Assembly (NCBI RefSeq): GCF_016587415.1
Contig: NZ_BNJI01000001.1
Coordinates: 5,991,501 to 6,055,500, forward strand
Source: Ktedonobacter sp. SOSP1-85
GTDB taxonomy: Bacteria; Chloroflexota; Ktedonobacteria; Ktedonobacterales; Ktedonobacteraceae
Direction of reading: 5' to 3'
Length of the DNA stretch: 64,000 nucleotides
Shown in pieces: positions 9,083 through 17,559 of this stretch (positions are counted from its first letter, which is position 1; the number at the start of each line of letters is the position of its first letter). A program made the translations under genes and the position numbers. The notes below the pieces were generated by a model, which saw only the letters and a list, made by a program, of their open reading frames with translations, ran no database searches and was not told the origin of the DNA.

Positions 9083-9085
9083 GCA

Positions 9086-10426
9086 TTATGCGCGTGCGCG
9101 GCGCATGCGCTGTTGCATGGCTTCCATATCTCCGGCGACCGTTCTTAGCCCGAGGAGGCAGATGAGGCCAGCGATAAAGAGGCAGGTGGGCGCGGTGATG
9201 AGCAGGGCGGTGCCCAGCGAGGTGTGGTCGGCGAGAATACCGATGATGATGGGTGAGGCCGCGTCCCCCAGTAGGTGCGCCAGTAGCAAGAGCAGCCCGG
9301 TGGCGGTGGCGCGCTTATCAGGCTCGATGATATCCTGAATCACGGCGTTAATTGGGCCGAGACAGAGGCTGAGCGTGATAATGGCCAGCGTAAAGAAGGC
9401 TACGAAGGGATAGATATTGTGGAAGGTGAGCGCGATCAGGGTCAGGGGTGCGCCCAGGAGAAACGAGATGGTCGAGATGATGAGGCGTCCCTGCGGCCTG
9501 CGCTTCTGCAAGCTATCGCCAAGCCAGCCGCCAATGATGGTGCCGATAATGCTGCCAGTGGCGAGGGTGAGACCGGAGACGAGGCCCGCCTGGGCCTCTG
9601 TGAGCTTAAAATCGCGCACAATATAGGTCGTAATCCAACCGGTCGCGGCCCCTACAATGAAGAAGCTGGCGATGAAGGAGCCGAGCAAGATCCAGTAGGT
9701 GCGGATGCGTGCGATCTGTTTGAAGGTCTGCCAGACATTCGTGCCCAGACTATGACCGACTATTTCGCCCTCTGAAGCATCCTCCCCTGCCTCCTCATCG
9801 ACGCGATCATAGACGCCACGCTCCGGCTCCACTGCGCGCCAGATGAGGAAGGCAGCGATCAGGCCAGGGATGCCCACGAAGAAGAAGGCCCAGCGCCAGC
9901 CCAGGGTAACAGCGATAATGCCGCCCGCGATCTGGCCAATAGCGGTTCCCACCACGTTGCCGATAGACCAGAGCGAGAGCATGCGTCCGCGCACAGATTT
10001 GGGGAAGTAGTCGCCGATCATCGAGAGGGAGGCTGGCGCGTAGCCTGCCTCGCCAACGCCCAGCACCGAACGGGTCAGCAGGAGCTGAATGAAGTTATGC
10101 GTAAAGCCCGCCAGAGCGGTCGCGACACTCCAGATACCGACGCAGGCCGCGACAATATTCTTGCGCACCCCTTTATCGGCCCAGATGCCCAACGGGAATG
10201 TTGCCAGGCCATAGATGAGTAGAAACGAGGAGATTATAAACCCAAGCTCGGTATCACTCAGGTGAAACTCGGGCTGAATTTTCGTTTGTACGGCTCCCAG
10301 AATAGAGCGGTCGGCATAGTTGAGGATATTGATAACCAGGAGTACGATAAAGGCAAAGCGTGCCTGTCTGCGTGTGATTGGTTTGACGTTTGGTAGTGGA
10401 TATGTTCGCGGCTTTGTCGTCGTCAT
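9086..10426 (-). CDS. MFS transporter, Spinster-like
   Basis: A 446-residue inner-membrane secondary transporter with about 12 hydrophobic segments. The N-terminal half has NILNYADRSILG, the WADKGVRK loop, a conserved GVGEAGYAPA stretch and the signature RGRMLSLWSIG, which place it near the Spinster-like/anion-cation symporter branch. A cytoplasmic acidic loop (EEAGEDASEGE) separates the two six-helix halves. The ATG at 10426 (MTTTK) is chosen; codons before it lack MFS similarity. The substrate cannot be read from the sequence. The gene ends 4 bp from the palindrome shared with tRNA-Gly. Confidence 0.88.
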   Translation of the reverse strand: MTTTKPRTYPLPNVKPITRRQARFAFIVLLVINILNYADRSILGAVQTKIQPEFHLSDTELGFIISSFLLIYGLATFPLGIWADKGVRKNIVAACVGIWSVATALAGFTHNFIQLLLTRSVLGVGEAGYAPASLSMIGDYFPKSVRGRMLSLWSIGNVVGTAIGQIAGGIIAVTLGWRWAFFFVGIPGLIAAFLIWRAVEPERGVYDRVDEEAGEDASEGEIVGHSLGTNVWQTFKQIARIRTYWILLGSFIASFFIVGAATGWITTYIVRDFKLTEAQAGLVSGLTLATGSIIGTIIGGWLGDSLQKRRPQGRLIISTISFLLGAPLTLIALTFHNIYPFVAFFTLAIITLSLCLGPINAVIQDIIEPDKRATATGLLLLLAHLLGDAASPIIIGILADHTSLGTALLITAPTCLFIAGLICLLGLRTVAGDMEAMQQRMRRARA

Positions 10427-10560
10427 AAGTGCAGCAATCAACCTTTCCCCAGATATTTTAAGCCTTATCAATTGTCACAGGTAATTTAGCTGATAGTAGC
10501 ATTGATCCAGGTCTCTGTCTACCATACGTACTAAACTCTGCCGGGTTGTAGAGAGGTACC

Positions 10561-10670
10561 AAACATGTAGAGTCCATGCTGGCATGGACTCCGAGCGAAG
10601 CGATGTCCCCAGCGATAGGGCATCGGCCTGCGGGCCTCGGAGTCCATGCCAGCATGGACCCTACATGTTT
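10561..10670. repeat. palindromic repeat, TCCATGCTGGCATGGA family copy 1
   Basis: Arms of 35 bp (10561-10595 and 10636-10670) with one mismatch enclose 40 bp. The core GTCCATGCTGGCATGGACT is itself palindromic and recurs at 34461-34523 between dhaK and dhaL. It lies between the divergent-side end of the MFS promoter region and the serA 3' end. Confidence 0.75.
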
Positions 10671-10692
10671 TGGCGCCTGTGGTGCTGAGGTT

Positions 10693-12420
10693 TTAGAGGT
10701 TTACTACTGTGACACCGAAGATGTCGCCGGTCTCGCTGAGTTCGCGTAGCGCCCAGTCTGGAATGGCATCGTCGACCGAGATGACCATCAGGGCCGTATC
10801 GGTGGTGTTGCCGGGGACGCGGGTGCGGGGCTTGCGCTCCACAGGACCGACATCCATGTGGCGGATATTGACCTGGGCCTTGCCAAGGAGAGTTCCAGCG
10901 CGGCCAATCATGCCTGGCTGGTCGAGGTTGCGGCAGAAGAGGATATAGCCCTCAGGTACAAACTCGGTCCAGTAGCGGCCAACGCGTACGATGCGAGGCT
11001 CGTCATAGACGACTGCGCCGCTGATGACATCGAAGTGTTCATCCTCGATACCGGGCTTGCCGATAAACGAGGAGGAGTTGCCATTGGGCGAGAGCACGCG
11101 TAGCGTGACCTGGTTGGCGAACTCGGCAGGCGTCGTGGACTTCTGCTCGGTGATCTCCAGGCCCCGTTCTTTGGCGAGCAGCTGGGCGTTAATCATATTG
11201 ACGTGCGCCTCAGAGACGGACTCGAGCAGGCCTTTGATTAGCGCGGCCTGCAGTGGGCGTAGATCATAGCTCGCGATATCGCCGTTATAGGTAATCTCGA
11301 TCTTGCTCAGTGGTCCGGGCTGCAACTGAGTGTAGAGCCGCCCCATCTTTTCGAGCAGCGTCATGTATGGCTCAAGCACCTTCAGCGTCTCCGGTAGGAT
11401 CAGCGGTGCGTTGACCGCGGCCCGGGGGAAGCCGCCATTGAGGACAGTGATGACCTGCTCCGCGACATCGGTGGCTACGCCAACCTGGGCCTCTTCGGTG
11501 GAGGCGCCCAGGTGAGGGGTCGCGATCACGCGGTCATGAGCCAGGAGTTGCAGCAGGGTCTCGTCATCGCGGATAGGTTCCTGGCTGAAGACATCGAGTG
11601 CCGCGCCCGCCAGGCGCCCCTCGTTGAGGGCGTTGAGCAGGGCTTTCTCATTGATCAGGCCACCACGAGCGCAGTTGATGAGGCGCGCCCCCGACTTCAT
11701 GAGCTGAAGCTCATGCTCGCTGATTAATCCACGTGTACCCTGGGGGCCGCTGGTGAGCGAGGTATGTAGCGTCAGGAAGTCCGCGCGGGTCAAGACCTCT
11801 TCAAAGGTTCCCATCTCGACCCCGTTTTTGCGTGCCTGCTCGGGGGAGACAAAGGGATCATAGGCCACGACCTGCATCTCCAGACCCAGGGCGCGGCGCG
11901 CGACTGCCATACCAACTTTACCAAGGCCAATCACACCCAGAACCCTGTTGCGGACCTCGATGCCCATGAAGCGGCTCCTGTCCCATTTTCCTCCCTTGAT
12001 GCTGGCATTGGCGGCGGGAACGTGGCGGGCCAGGGACATCAGCATGGCGATGGTATGCTCCGCCGCAGCCATGATATTGCCCGTGGGGGAATTGACTACG
12101 ATGATGCCCAGGCGGGTGGCGGCATTGGTGTCGATGTTGTCCACGCCAACGCCCGCGCGCCCGACGATCTTGAGGTTGGTGCCCGCTGAAAGCACATCGG
12201 CGGTGACCTGGGTCTCGCTGCGCACGATCAGGGCGTGATAATCGCCGATGACCTCGGCGAGCTGCTCTGGTGTCAGGCCACGGCGCTCGTCGACCTGTGC
12301 CTCAGGCATCTGCTCTTTTAAGAGATCGATGCCTTCGCGCGCGATTTTATCGGTAATTAAAATACGAATAGTCTGGGGGGAGTTATCTGCCTGGCTTGTT
12401 GGTTCGTGTACCTGTGTCAT
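10693..12420 (-). CDS. serA: D-3-phosphoglycerate dehydrogenase
   Basis: First step of serine synthesis: oxidises 3-phosphoglycerate to 3-phosphohydroxypyruvate with NAD. The 575-residue protein is the long SerA type. It has an N-terminal substrate domain (IRILITDKIAREG), a Rossmann fold (VIGLGKVGMAVARRA), the catalytic region ARGGLINEKAL, and the histidine motif TPHLGASTEEAQ. An intervening domain and a C-terminal ACT domain (LDQPGMIGRAGTLL) follow, the latter probably for serine feedback. The ATG at 12420 (MTQVHEP) is chosen because GAGGAG lies about 11 bp upstream. It has no serB or serC neighbour. The 5' leader contains a GGAGGC/GCCTCC hairpin at 12453-12466. Confidence 0.95.
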   Translation of the reverse strand: MTQVHEPTSQADNSPQTIRILITDKIAREGIDLLKEQMPEAQVDERRGLTPEQLAEVIGDYHALIVRSETQVTADVLSAGTNLKIVGRAGVGVDNIDTNAATRLGIIVVNSPTGNIMAAAEHTIAMLMSLARHVPAANASIKGGKWDRSRFMGIEVRNRVLGVIGLGKVGMAVARRALGLEMQVVAYDPFVSPEQARKNGVEMGTFEEVLTRADFLTLHTSLTSGPQGTRGLISEHELQLMKSGARLINCARGGLINEKALLNALNEGRLAGAALDVFSQEPIRDDETLLQLLAHDRVIATPHLGASTEEAQVGVATDVAEQVITVLNGGFPRAAVNAPLILPETLKVLEPYMTLLEKMGRLYTQLQPGPLSKIEITYNGDIASYDLRPLQAALIKGLLESVSEAHVNMINAQLLAKERGLEITEQKSTTPAEFANQVTLRVLSPNGNSSSFIGKPGIEDEHFDVISGAVVYDEPRIVRVGRYWTEFVPEGYILFCRNLDQPGMIGRAGTLLGKAQVNIRHMDVGPVERKPRTRVPGNTTDTALMVISVDDAIPDWALRELSETGDIFGVTVVNL

Positions 12421-12897
12421 GCTGTTTTTTCTCCTCGTTGCCACATATCCCTGGAGGCTAGCCTCCCGAAAGGTACGCTCCCAGGGGACGAAAGGCCTGT
12501 GTGAGACGTGATTTGTGCAAATAGCCAAGGTTAAGTTATTGATATCAGTGCTCGTCCTCGAACGCTGTTTGTATCTTCATTGAAGGCGTGATGCACCAAT
12601 GCGTGCCATGGATCTGTGCCATGTTAATGCTTGCGCGGCGGGCAAGACTTAACCGGGAAACGCCCCCTGCGGTAGGGACGCGCTAAAGCTGGTCCCTACC
12701 ACAGGGGAGTGTATTTCCCAATTTTTTAGCAAAGGTGGGCAATGATTGTCTATCTGCCGCGTGTTTATCTCTACCTTCAGGATATAGCATGGTGTACAGC
12801 ATGTCAAACTCTTTTTGGGGGAGAAGCTGTGAGATAAATAGGGGATGATAGTGCGTATGTATAGTTAGTAACGGAATCAGTTAAGAGGAGGTCTCGT
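12421..12897. other. divergent intergenic region serA / substrate-binding protein
   Basis: A 477-bp region with promoters for both directions. It has a small GGAGGC-TA-GCCTCC hairpin (12453-12466) in the serA leader and the GGTAGGGAC palindrome at 12663-12708. No T-box consensus or coding potential was found. Confidence 0.5.
12663..12708. repeat. GGTAGGGAC-family palindrome
   Basis: The arms CCCCTGCGGTAGGGAC and GTCCCTACCACAGGGG pair with one mismatch around GCGCTAAAGCTG. The outer GGTAGGGAC matches the start of the 2679 repeat arm, and GCGCTAAAGC resembles the shared palindrome core. Confidence 0.6.
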
Positions 12898-13788
12898 ATG
12901 TCTTTTATCTTCTCCAAACGGGGGAAGCGCATGTCATGGCAGGCGCTTGGTATCAGTTGTATGCTTGGTTTGATGATGGTTTTGGCTGCCTGTGGTAGTA
13001 GTGGCACGACCACGGGTAGTAATAGCGGTGGTGATGTAAAGGCCACAGTGGCCGCGCCAAAGGACTTGATCACTGGTGGGACGCTGACGGTTGGCAGCGA
13101 CACGACATACCCGCCCCAGGAGTATGTTGACACGGCCAGCGGCCAGGCGACAGGCTTTGATGTTGACCTGATTACTGAGATGGGCAAGCGGATGGGCCTG
13201 AAGGTTAATGTTAAGAAGGCGAACTTTGACACGATCATCGACGACCTTAGCTCCAAGCGTTACGATGTCGTGATATCTGCGGTGACGATTAATCCAGATC
13301 GCCAGAAGAAGGCGCAGTTCATTCCCTATTTTAACGCGGGTCAGTCGCTCCTGGTGCAGAAGGGGAATCCCGATCATATTAGCAGCGTCAAGGATCTGTG
13401 TGGCAAGAAGGTTGGCGTGCAGACAAATACTGTCGAGTTTGATGCCCTGACCGCGGGCAAAAAGGACTGCGCAGCGGCGGGCAAGCCAACGATTGCGCTG
13501 ACAGTGCTGGACGCGCAGACCGACGTTATCCAGTTGCTGGCCGACAAGCGCGTCGACGCGACCTATCAGGACTCGCCCGTAACGGACTACTATCTGAAGT
13601 TGAACCCGGGCCAGTTTGAGATTGGTGGTGCCATTACCGACCAGGCCCCCGAAGGCATTGTGGTGCGCAAAGACGATACCGAGATGTTTAACGCCCTCAA
13701 AGCAGCGTACGATGCGGTCAAGAAGGACGGCACGTACGATAAGCTCTTTGACAAGTGGCAGTTGAACTCCGCCCAGAAGGTAAATTAA
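12898..13788 (+). CDS. ABC transporter substrate-binding lipoprotein (amino-acid type)
   Basis: A 296-residue family 3 solute-binding protein for polar amino acids or similar ligands. The N-terminus has a basic stretch, a hydrophobic core and lipobox LAAC (Cys32), so it is exported and anchored by lipid. The mature domain has GTLTVGSDTTYPPQEY, GFDVDLITEMGKRMG and SKRYDVVISAVTI, typical of SBP_bac_3. AGGAGG lies 8 bp before the ATG. The next gene is a close paralogue, but no permease or ATPase gene is near, so both are orphans that must use a transporter encoded elsewhere. Confidence 0.92.
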   Translation: MSFIFSKRGKRMSWQALGISCMLGLMMVLAACGSSGTTTGSNSGGDVKATVAAPKDLITGGTLTVGSDTTYPPQEYVDTASGQATGFDVDLITEMGKRMGLKVNVKKANFDTIIDDLSSKRYDVVISAVTINPDRQKKAQFIPYFNAGQSLLVQKGNPDHISSVKDLCGKKVGVQTNTVEFDALTAGKKDCAAAGKPTIALTVLDAQTDVIQLLADKRVDATYQDSPVTDYYLKLNPGQFEIGGAITDQAPEGIVVRKDDTEMFNALKAAYDAVKKDGTYDKLFDKWQLNSAQKVN

Positions 13789-13857
13789 GAGTACAAAGAA
13801 ACAAGAATGGGGGGCTTGCCACTGGCAAGCTCCCCATTCTTGTTTCTTTGTACTCTT
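13787..13857. terminator. 35-bp palindrome overlapping the stop codon
   Basis: Arms 13787-13821 and 13823-13857 match with one mismatch and a one-base loop. The first arm starts inside the TAA stop of the upstream gene and the second ends in TTT. Confidence 0.75.
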
Positions 13858-13883
13858 TTAATAGCAGGAACGGGCCTGTGCTT

Positions 13884-13911
13884 TTGCGAGTGGGTGAAAG
13901 TATGTTACACT
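13884..13911 (+). promoter_or_regulatory. putative promoter of second substrate-binding gene
   Basis: TTGCGA (13884-13889), a 16-bp spacer and TACACT (13906-13911), 47 bp before the start codon. Confidence 0.5.
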
Positions 13912-13957
13912 GTATCCGTCTTTATCGATTGATTCTAGGTTTGGAGGCTTTGGGTTA

Positions 13958-14842
13958 ATGCATTTGTATGGGTCCCTGGTTTCTCGGAGAGGTAAGACAC
14001 CTCTGGTGTTGATTATGTGTCTGCTTCTTAGTTGCGCGTTCTTCGTTGCGGCATGTGGTGGAAGTAGTGATAGTGTCACTTCAAGCTCGGTGAAGCCGTC
14101 AGTGACGCCACCCGCTGATTTAATTAGCAAGGGGACGTTGACGGTAGGCACAAACTCGACATATCCGCCCCAGGAGTACAAGGATGTGACAACGGGGAAG
14201 GATGTTGGTTTTGATATGGACCTGATCACTGAGATGGCCAAACGCATGGGCTTGCAGGTGGCTGTGAAACAGGGAAACTTCGATACCATCATTGATGACC
14301 TGACTTCCAAGCGTTACGACGTTGTCATCTCGGGTGTGACCATTAATGCACTGCGTGAGCAGAAGGCTGATTTTATTCCTTATTTCAATGCTGGGCAGTC
14401 ATTACTGGTGCGCAAGGGGAATCCCGAAAGGGTTCAGAGTCCTAAGGACCTGTGTGGCAAGGGCGTTGGTGTGCAGAACACAACCGTCGAGCAGGATAGC
14501 TTGACGCAGGCCAATAAAGCCTGTCTTGCAGCAGGAAAGCCAGCTATTAAAGTAACGGCGCTTGATAGCCAGAATGATGTGGTGCAGTTGCTGGTGGATG
14601 GGCGTGTATCGGCGACCTACCAGGACTCGCCCGTGACGGACTATTATATGAAACTCAATCCAGGGCAATTCCAGATAGGTGGTTCCATTACCGATCAGGC
14701 TATAGAAGGTATCGCCACACGTAAAGGCGATCAGGAGATGGGGAAAGCCCTTAAGGCCGCCTATGACGCGGTGAAACGCGATGGAACCTACGATAAACTC
14801 TTTGAAAAATGGGGCTTAAACGCGCAGCAGGAAGTGCGCTAG
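13958..14842 (+). CDS. ABC transporter substrate-binding lipoprotein, paralogue
   Basis: A 294-residue family 3 binding protein, clearly a tandem duplicate of the preceding gene: GTLTVGTNSTYPPQEY, DLITEMAKRMG, SKRYDVVISGVTI and YQDSPVTDYYMKLNPGQF are nearly identical. The signal peptide is divergent, with lipobox VAAC (Cys33). It has its own promoter and follows a palindromic terminator, so it is probably expressed independently. Divergence at the N-terminus and ligand-side loops suggests changed specificity, but the ligand is not evident. No permease or ATPase is adjacent. Confidence 0.92.
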   Translation: MHLYGSLVSRRGKTPLVLIMCLLLSCAFFVAACGGSSDSVTSSSVKPSVTPPADLISKGTLTVGTNSTYPPQEYKDVTTGKDVGFDMDLITEMAKRMGLQVAVKQGNFDTIIDDLTSKRYDVVISGVTINALREQKADFIPYFNAGQSLLVRKGNPERVQSPKDLCGKGVGVQNTTVEQDSLTQANKACLAAGKPAIKVTALDSQNDVVQLLVDGRVSATYQDSPVTDYYMKLNPGQFQIGGSITDQAIEGIATRKGDQEMGKALKAAYDAVKRDGTYDKLFEKWGLNAQQEVR

Positions 14843-14897
14843 ATGCGCTTGCAATGGTCACCTGGCGCCGCTAGGAACTGCTTAGCTTAAGGCTCCA

Positions 14898-14931
14898 CCT
14901 GGCCTCCCCTACCGCGTAAGGGAGGACCAGG
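14898..14931. terminator. stem-loop after second substrate-binding gene
   Basis: CCTGGCCTCCC pairs with GGGAGGACCAGG around a ten-base loop, followed by CTTTCTTTC. A modest terminator-like hairpin 55 bp after the stop codon. Confidence 0.45.
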
Positions 14932-15017
14932 CTTTCTTTCGTATGAGTAGAAAAAATGCCTGGTTGGTCGAATGGTAAGATAGAGTGGGAACGCGGGCTC
15001 CTGGTTGGGGCGAGTGA

Positions 15018-15051
15018 TGTGCAATGAGGCACACGATGTACATGGTGTACA
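15018..15051. promoter_or_regulatory. adjacent inverted repeats upstream of pyk
   Basis: TGTGCAATGAGGCACA (15018-15033) and TGTACATGGTGTACA (15037-15051) are dyads four bases apart, about 180-210 bp before pyk. They look like paired operator sites. The regulator is unknown. Confidence 0.35.
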
Positions 15052-15132
15052 TACAGCACAATGAGTAAAAGAGACCCATCTGCGAGTGGAGTGTACGCAG
15101 AGGAACACCGTGAAAAACCAAAGAGCAAAGAT

Positions 15133-15212
15133 CTTATTTCGAAACCCAACGTCACTTGCGTGACTAGCGCTCCCCCCATTCGGGACAAGCGCGCTCAGGG
15201 TGTTCGGATAAG
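15133..15212 (+). repeat. 80-bp structured repeat, copy 1 (upstream of pyk)
   Basis: The ends CTTATTTCGAAACCC and GGGTGTTCGGATAAG pair imperfectly. Inside are GTCAC/GTGAC and AGCGCT.../...AGCGCGCT stem-loops, giving a three-way junction. Copies occur at 36047-36126 (reverse) and 47250-47328. It ends 15 bp before the pyk ATG, and GGATAAGAAGTAAGAGG may include the ribosome-binding site. Confidence 0.75.
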
Positions 15213-15227
15213 AAGTAAGAGGACTGT

Positions 15228-16682
15228 ATGAGACGGACGAAAATCGTGTGTACTATTGGGCCCGCGACGCGCAGCGAAGAGCAGCTAGAGCGCTTGATGC
15301 GGGCAGGCATGAATGTAGCGCGCTTAAACTTTTCGCATGGAACGCATGAAGAGCATGCCAAAGTGGTAGCAAGCATTCGCGCTATTTCGAGTCGACTACA
15401 TCGGCCCATTGCGATCTTGCAGGACCTCCAGGGGCCAAAAATCCGTATCGGCACACTTCAGGAGCATCGACCGGTGATGCTGGTGAACGGCTCCACCATT
15501 ACGCTGACCACGCGCCCGCTTGAAGGCACCGCCGAGCAGGTCTCGACCACCTACAAGCAGTTGCCCGAGGACGTGAAGGTAGGCGATCGTATCTTGCTGG
15601 ATGACGGCCTATTGGAGCTGCGTGTCCTGGACCATAACGAGACCGACGTCAAGTGCCTGGTGGTGCATGGTGGCCTGCTTAAAGAGCACAAGGGCATCAA
15701 TTTGCCTGAGGTCGCGGTCAGCGTCCCCTCGCTCTCCGACAAGGACCGGGATGACCTGCGTTTTGGCATTGAGCAGGGCGTTGATTATGTCGCGCTGAGT
15801 TTTGTGCGTAAGCCAGAGGATATTCGCGAGGCCAAGGAGTATATCAAGCAGATTCAGGCTGACCTGGGCGTAAAGGAGCGTGATTGCTACGTGCCGATCA
15901 TCGCGAAGCTAGAGAAGCCCGAGGCCATTGAGCGGCTCGACGAGATCTTACAAGAGACCGATGCCGTCATGGTGGCGCGTGGTGATCTGGGCGTCGAGAT
16001 GGCCCCCGAGAAGGTGCCGTTGATCCAGAAGCGAATCATCGCCAAGTGTAATGAACTCTGTCTACCCGTGATTACCGCGACCCAGATGCTGGAATCAATG
16101 ATTAATAATCCGCGGCCAACGCGTGCCGAAGCCAGCGATGTTGCTAACGCCATCCTCGATGGAACCGATGCCGTCATGTTGAGCGCCGAGACGGCCTCGG
16201 GGAGTTATCCCATTGAGGCGGTAGAGATGATGGTACGCATCGCCGTCGAGACCGAGAATGGGTATCGCGCGAGCATTCAGCCAACCATGCAGCAGCGCCT
16301 GACGCAGGAGCAGGCAGTCAGTCATGCCGCCCGCGCCCTGAGCGAGCAGACGAGCGTCAAAGCGATTGTAGTATTTACACGCTCGGGAAGTTCGGCGCAT
16401 CTTATCTCTAAGGACCGCCCCCGCACGCCGATCATCGCCTATACGCCCTCGGAGCATGTCTATCGTCGCCTGGCGCTCTGGTGGGGAGTCTGGCCGCAGA
16501 ATCTTCCCATGGAGGGCACGACCGAGCGAGTTATCGCCGACGTCGATTGCCACTTACAGGAGGAGAATTTGATCGCGCGTGACGAGCACATCGTTATCAT
16601 GGGTGGAATGCCCGTGGCGAGCCGCGCGCGGACCAACTTTGTCAAGCTGCATTGCGTGGGTGAGGGGCCACAAGAGCGTTGA
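15228..16682 (+). CDS. pyk: pyruvate kinase
   Basis: Catalyses the last step of glycolysis, phosphoenolpyruvate plus ADP to pyruvate plus ATP. The 484-residue protein has the N-terminal RTKIVCTIGPATRS, the substrate-binding NFSHGTHEEH, and the signature ITATQMLESMI with PTRAEASDVANAILDG and the DAVMLSAETASG stretch. The C-terminal allosteric domain is present (AIVVFTRSGSSA). The ATG at 15228 follows AAGAGGAC. The 80-bp structured repeat lies in its leader, and dyad operators lie further upstream. It is monocistronic. Confidence 0.96.
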   Translation: MRRTKIVCTIGPATRSEEQLERLMRAGMNVARLNFSHGTHEEHAKVVASIRAISSRLHRPIAILQDLQGPKIRIGTLQEHRPVMLVNGSTITLTTRPLEGTAEQVSTTYKQLPEDVKVGDRILLDDGLLELRVLDHNETDVKCLVVHGGLLKEHKGINLPEVAVSVPSLSDKDRDDLRFGIEQGVDYVALSFVRKPEDIREAKEYIKQIQADLGVKERDCYVPIIAKLEKPEAIERLDEILQETDAVMVARGDLGVEMAPEKVPLIQKRIIAKCNELCLPVITATQMLESMINNPRPTRAEASDVANAILDGTDAVMLSAETASGSYPIEAVEMMVRIAVETENGYRASIQPTMQQRLTQEQAVSHAARALSEQTSVKAIVVFTRSGSSAHLISKDRPRTPIIAYTPSEHVYRRLALWWGVWPQNLPMEGTTERVIADVDCHLQEENLIARDEHIVIMGGMPVASRARTNFVKLHCVGEGPQER

Positions 16683-16836
16683 CATTTTGAGTGGCGCGTG
16701 CTATCCTAGTTGGGCCGAAGTTCATGTGGCCCTGTCGGGTGTTAGAGGTGCCGTGTTGTTGCGCGCCGCACCAGGGAACGCGGCGCAGGTAGAAAATACA
16801 GCCCCTTTAGTGGGCGAGAGGTGAGAATTTTAAAGC

Positions 16837-17118
16837 ATGAGTGTTAAGATCCGTCTCAAACGTACGGGCATGAAGAAGGCCCCAAGCTATCGTGTAGTGG
16901 TTGCTGACTCGCGCTCACCCCGCGATGGTCGCATCATCGAGAATATTGGCTGGTACAATCCTCGTGTTGAGCCTTCCGCTATCAACATCAACGAGGAGAA
17001 GGCGCTGGGCTGGTTGAAGAATGGTGCTCAGCCAACCGAGTCGGTTGAGTCGCTGCTGAAGCGCTCTGGTATCCTGGCTCGCTTTGAGGCTGAGAAGTCT
17101 TCCACAAGCGCTGAGTAG
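16837..17118 (+). CDS. rpsP: 30S ribosomal protein S16
   Basis: A 93-residue small-subunit protein, bound near the 5' domain of 16S rRNA. MSVKIRLKRTGMKKAPSYR and the downstream DSRSPRDGR and IGWYNPR are diagnostic. GAGAGGTGAG is the likely ribosome-binding site. First gene of the rpsP-khpA-rimM operon. A GCGCCGC/GCGGCGC stem-loop (16763-16786) lies in the leader and might modulate expression. Confidence 0.97.
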   Translation: MSVKIRLKRTGMKKAPSYRVVVADSRSPRDGRIIENIGWYNPRVEPSAININEEKALGWLKNGAQPTESVESLLKRSGILARFEAEKSSTSAE

Positions 17119-17187
17119 TATCGATTAGGTTGTGCGGTCCGTTGTGAAGCATCGTGACCAGGTAGCGAGTGAGCAGAGGTAGAATGT

Positions 17188-17418
17188 ATGCGTAAACTGA
17201 TTGAGTACATCGCTCAGTCGCTGGTAGACGATCCTTCCGCGGTTGAGGTGCGCGAGGTGCGCAATGATCGCAGCGCGCTGGCTCTGGAGTTGCACGTTGC
17301 CCAGGATGATTTCGGCAAGGTGATTGGACGCCAGGGGCGTGTTGCGAAGGCTATGCGCACACTGCTGCGCGCTGGTGGGACGCGCGAAGGACGGCATACA
17401 TCGTTAGAAATTCTCTAG
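17188..17418 (+). CDS. khpA: KH-domain RNA-binding protein KhpA
   Basis: A 76-residue single KH-domain protein with the RNA-binding GxxG loop in VIGRQGRVAKAMRT, starting MRKLIEYIAQSLVDDP. KhpA, often with KhpB, binds RNA and influences cell size and translation in other bacteria. Its place between rpsP and rimM is the conserved arrangement. GCAGAGGTAG precedes the ATG. Confidence 0.93.
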   Translation: MRKLIEYIAQSLVDDPSAVEVREVRNDRSALALELHVAQDDFGKVIGRQGRVAKAMRTLLRAGGTREGRHTSLEIL

Positions 17419-17559
17419 GCACCTACCCGCCGGAGAGCGCGATGGATGCAAGAGCCATCTTGTATGCCTATCCATGATTGTGGTACGCCAGCACATATGT
17501 TGGTAGCAATGGGTGGATGGTAGGTATGACCGAGAGGCAATTCGCAAAGGGCGAAACTT

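Noticed and set aside
12421..12897. T-box or serine-responsive leader at serA
   Set aside because: No T-box consensus or antiterminator was found on the minus strand; only one small hairpin is present.
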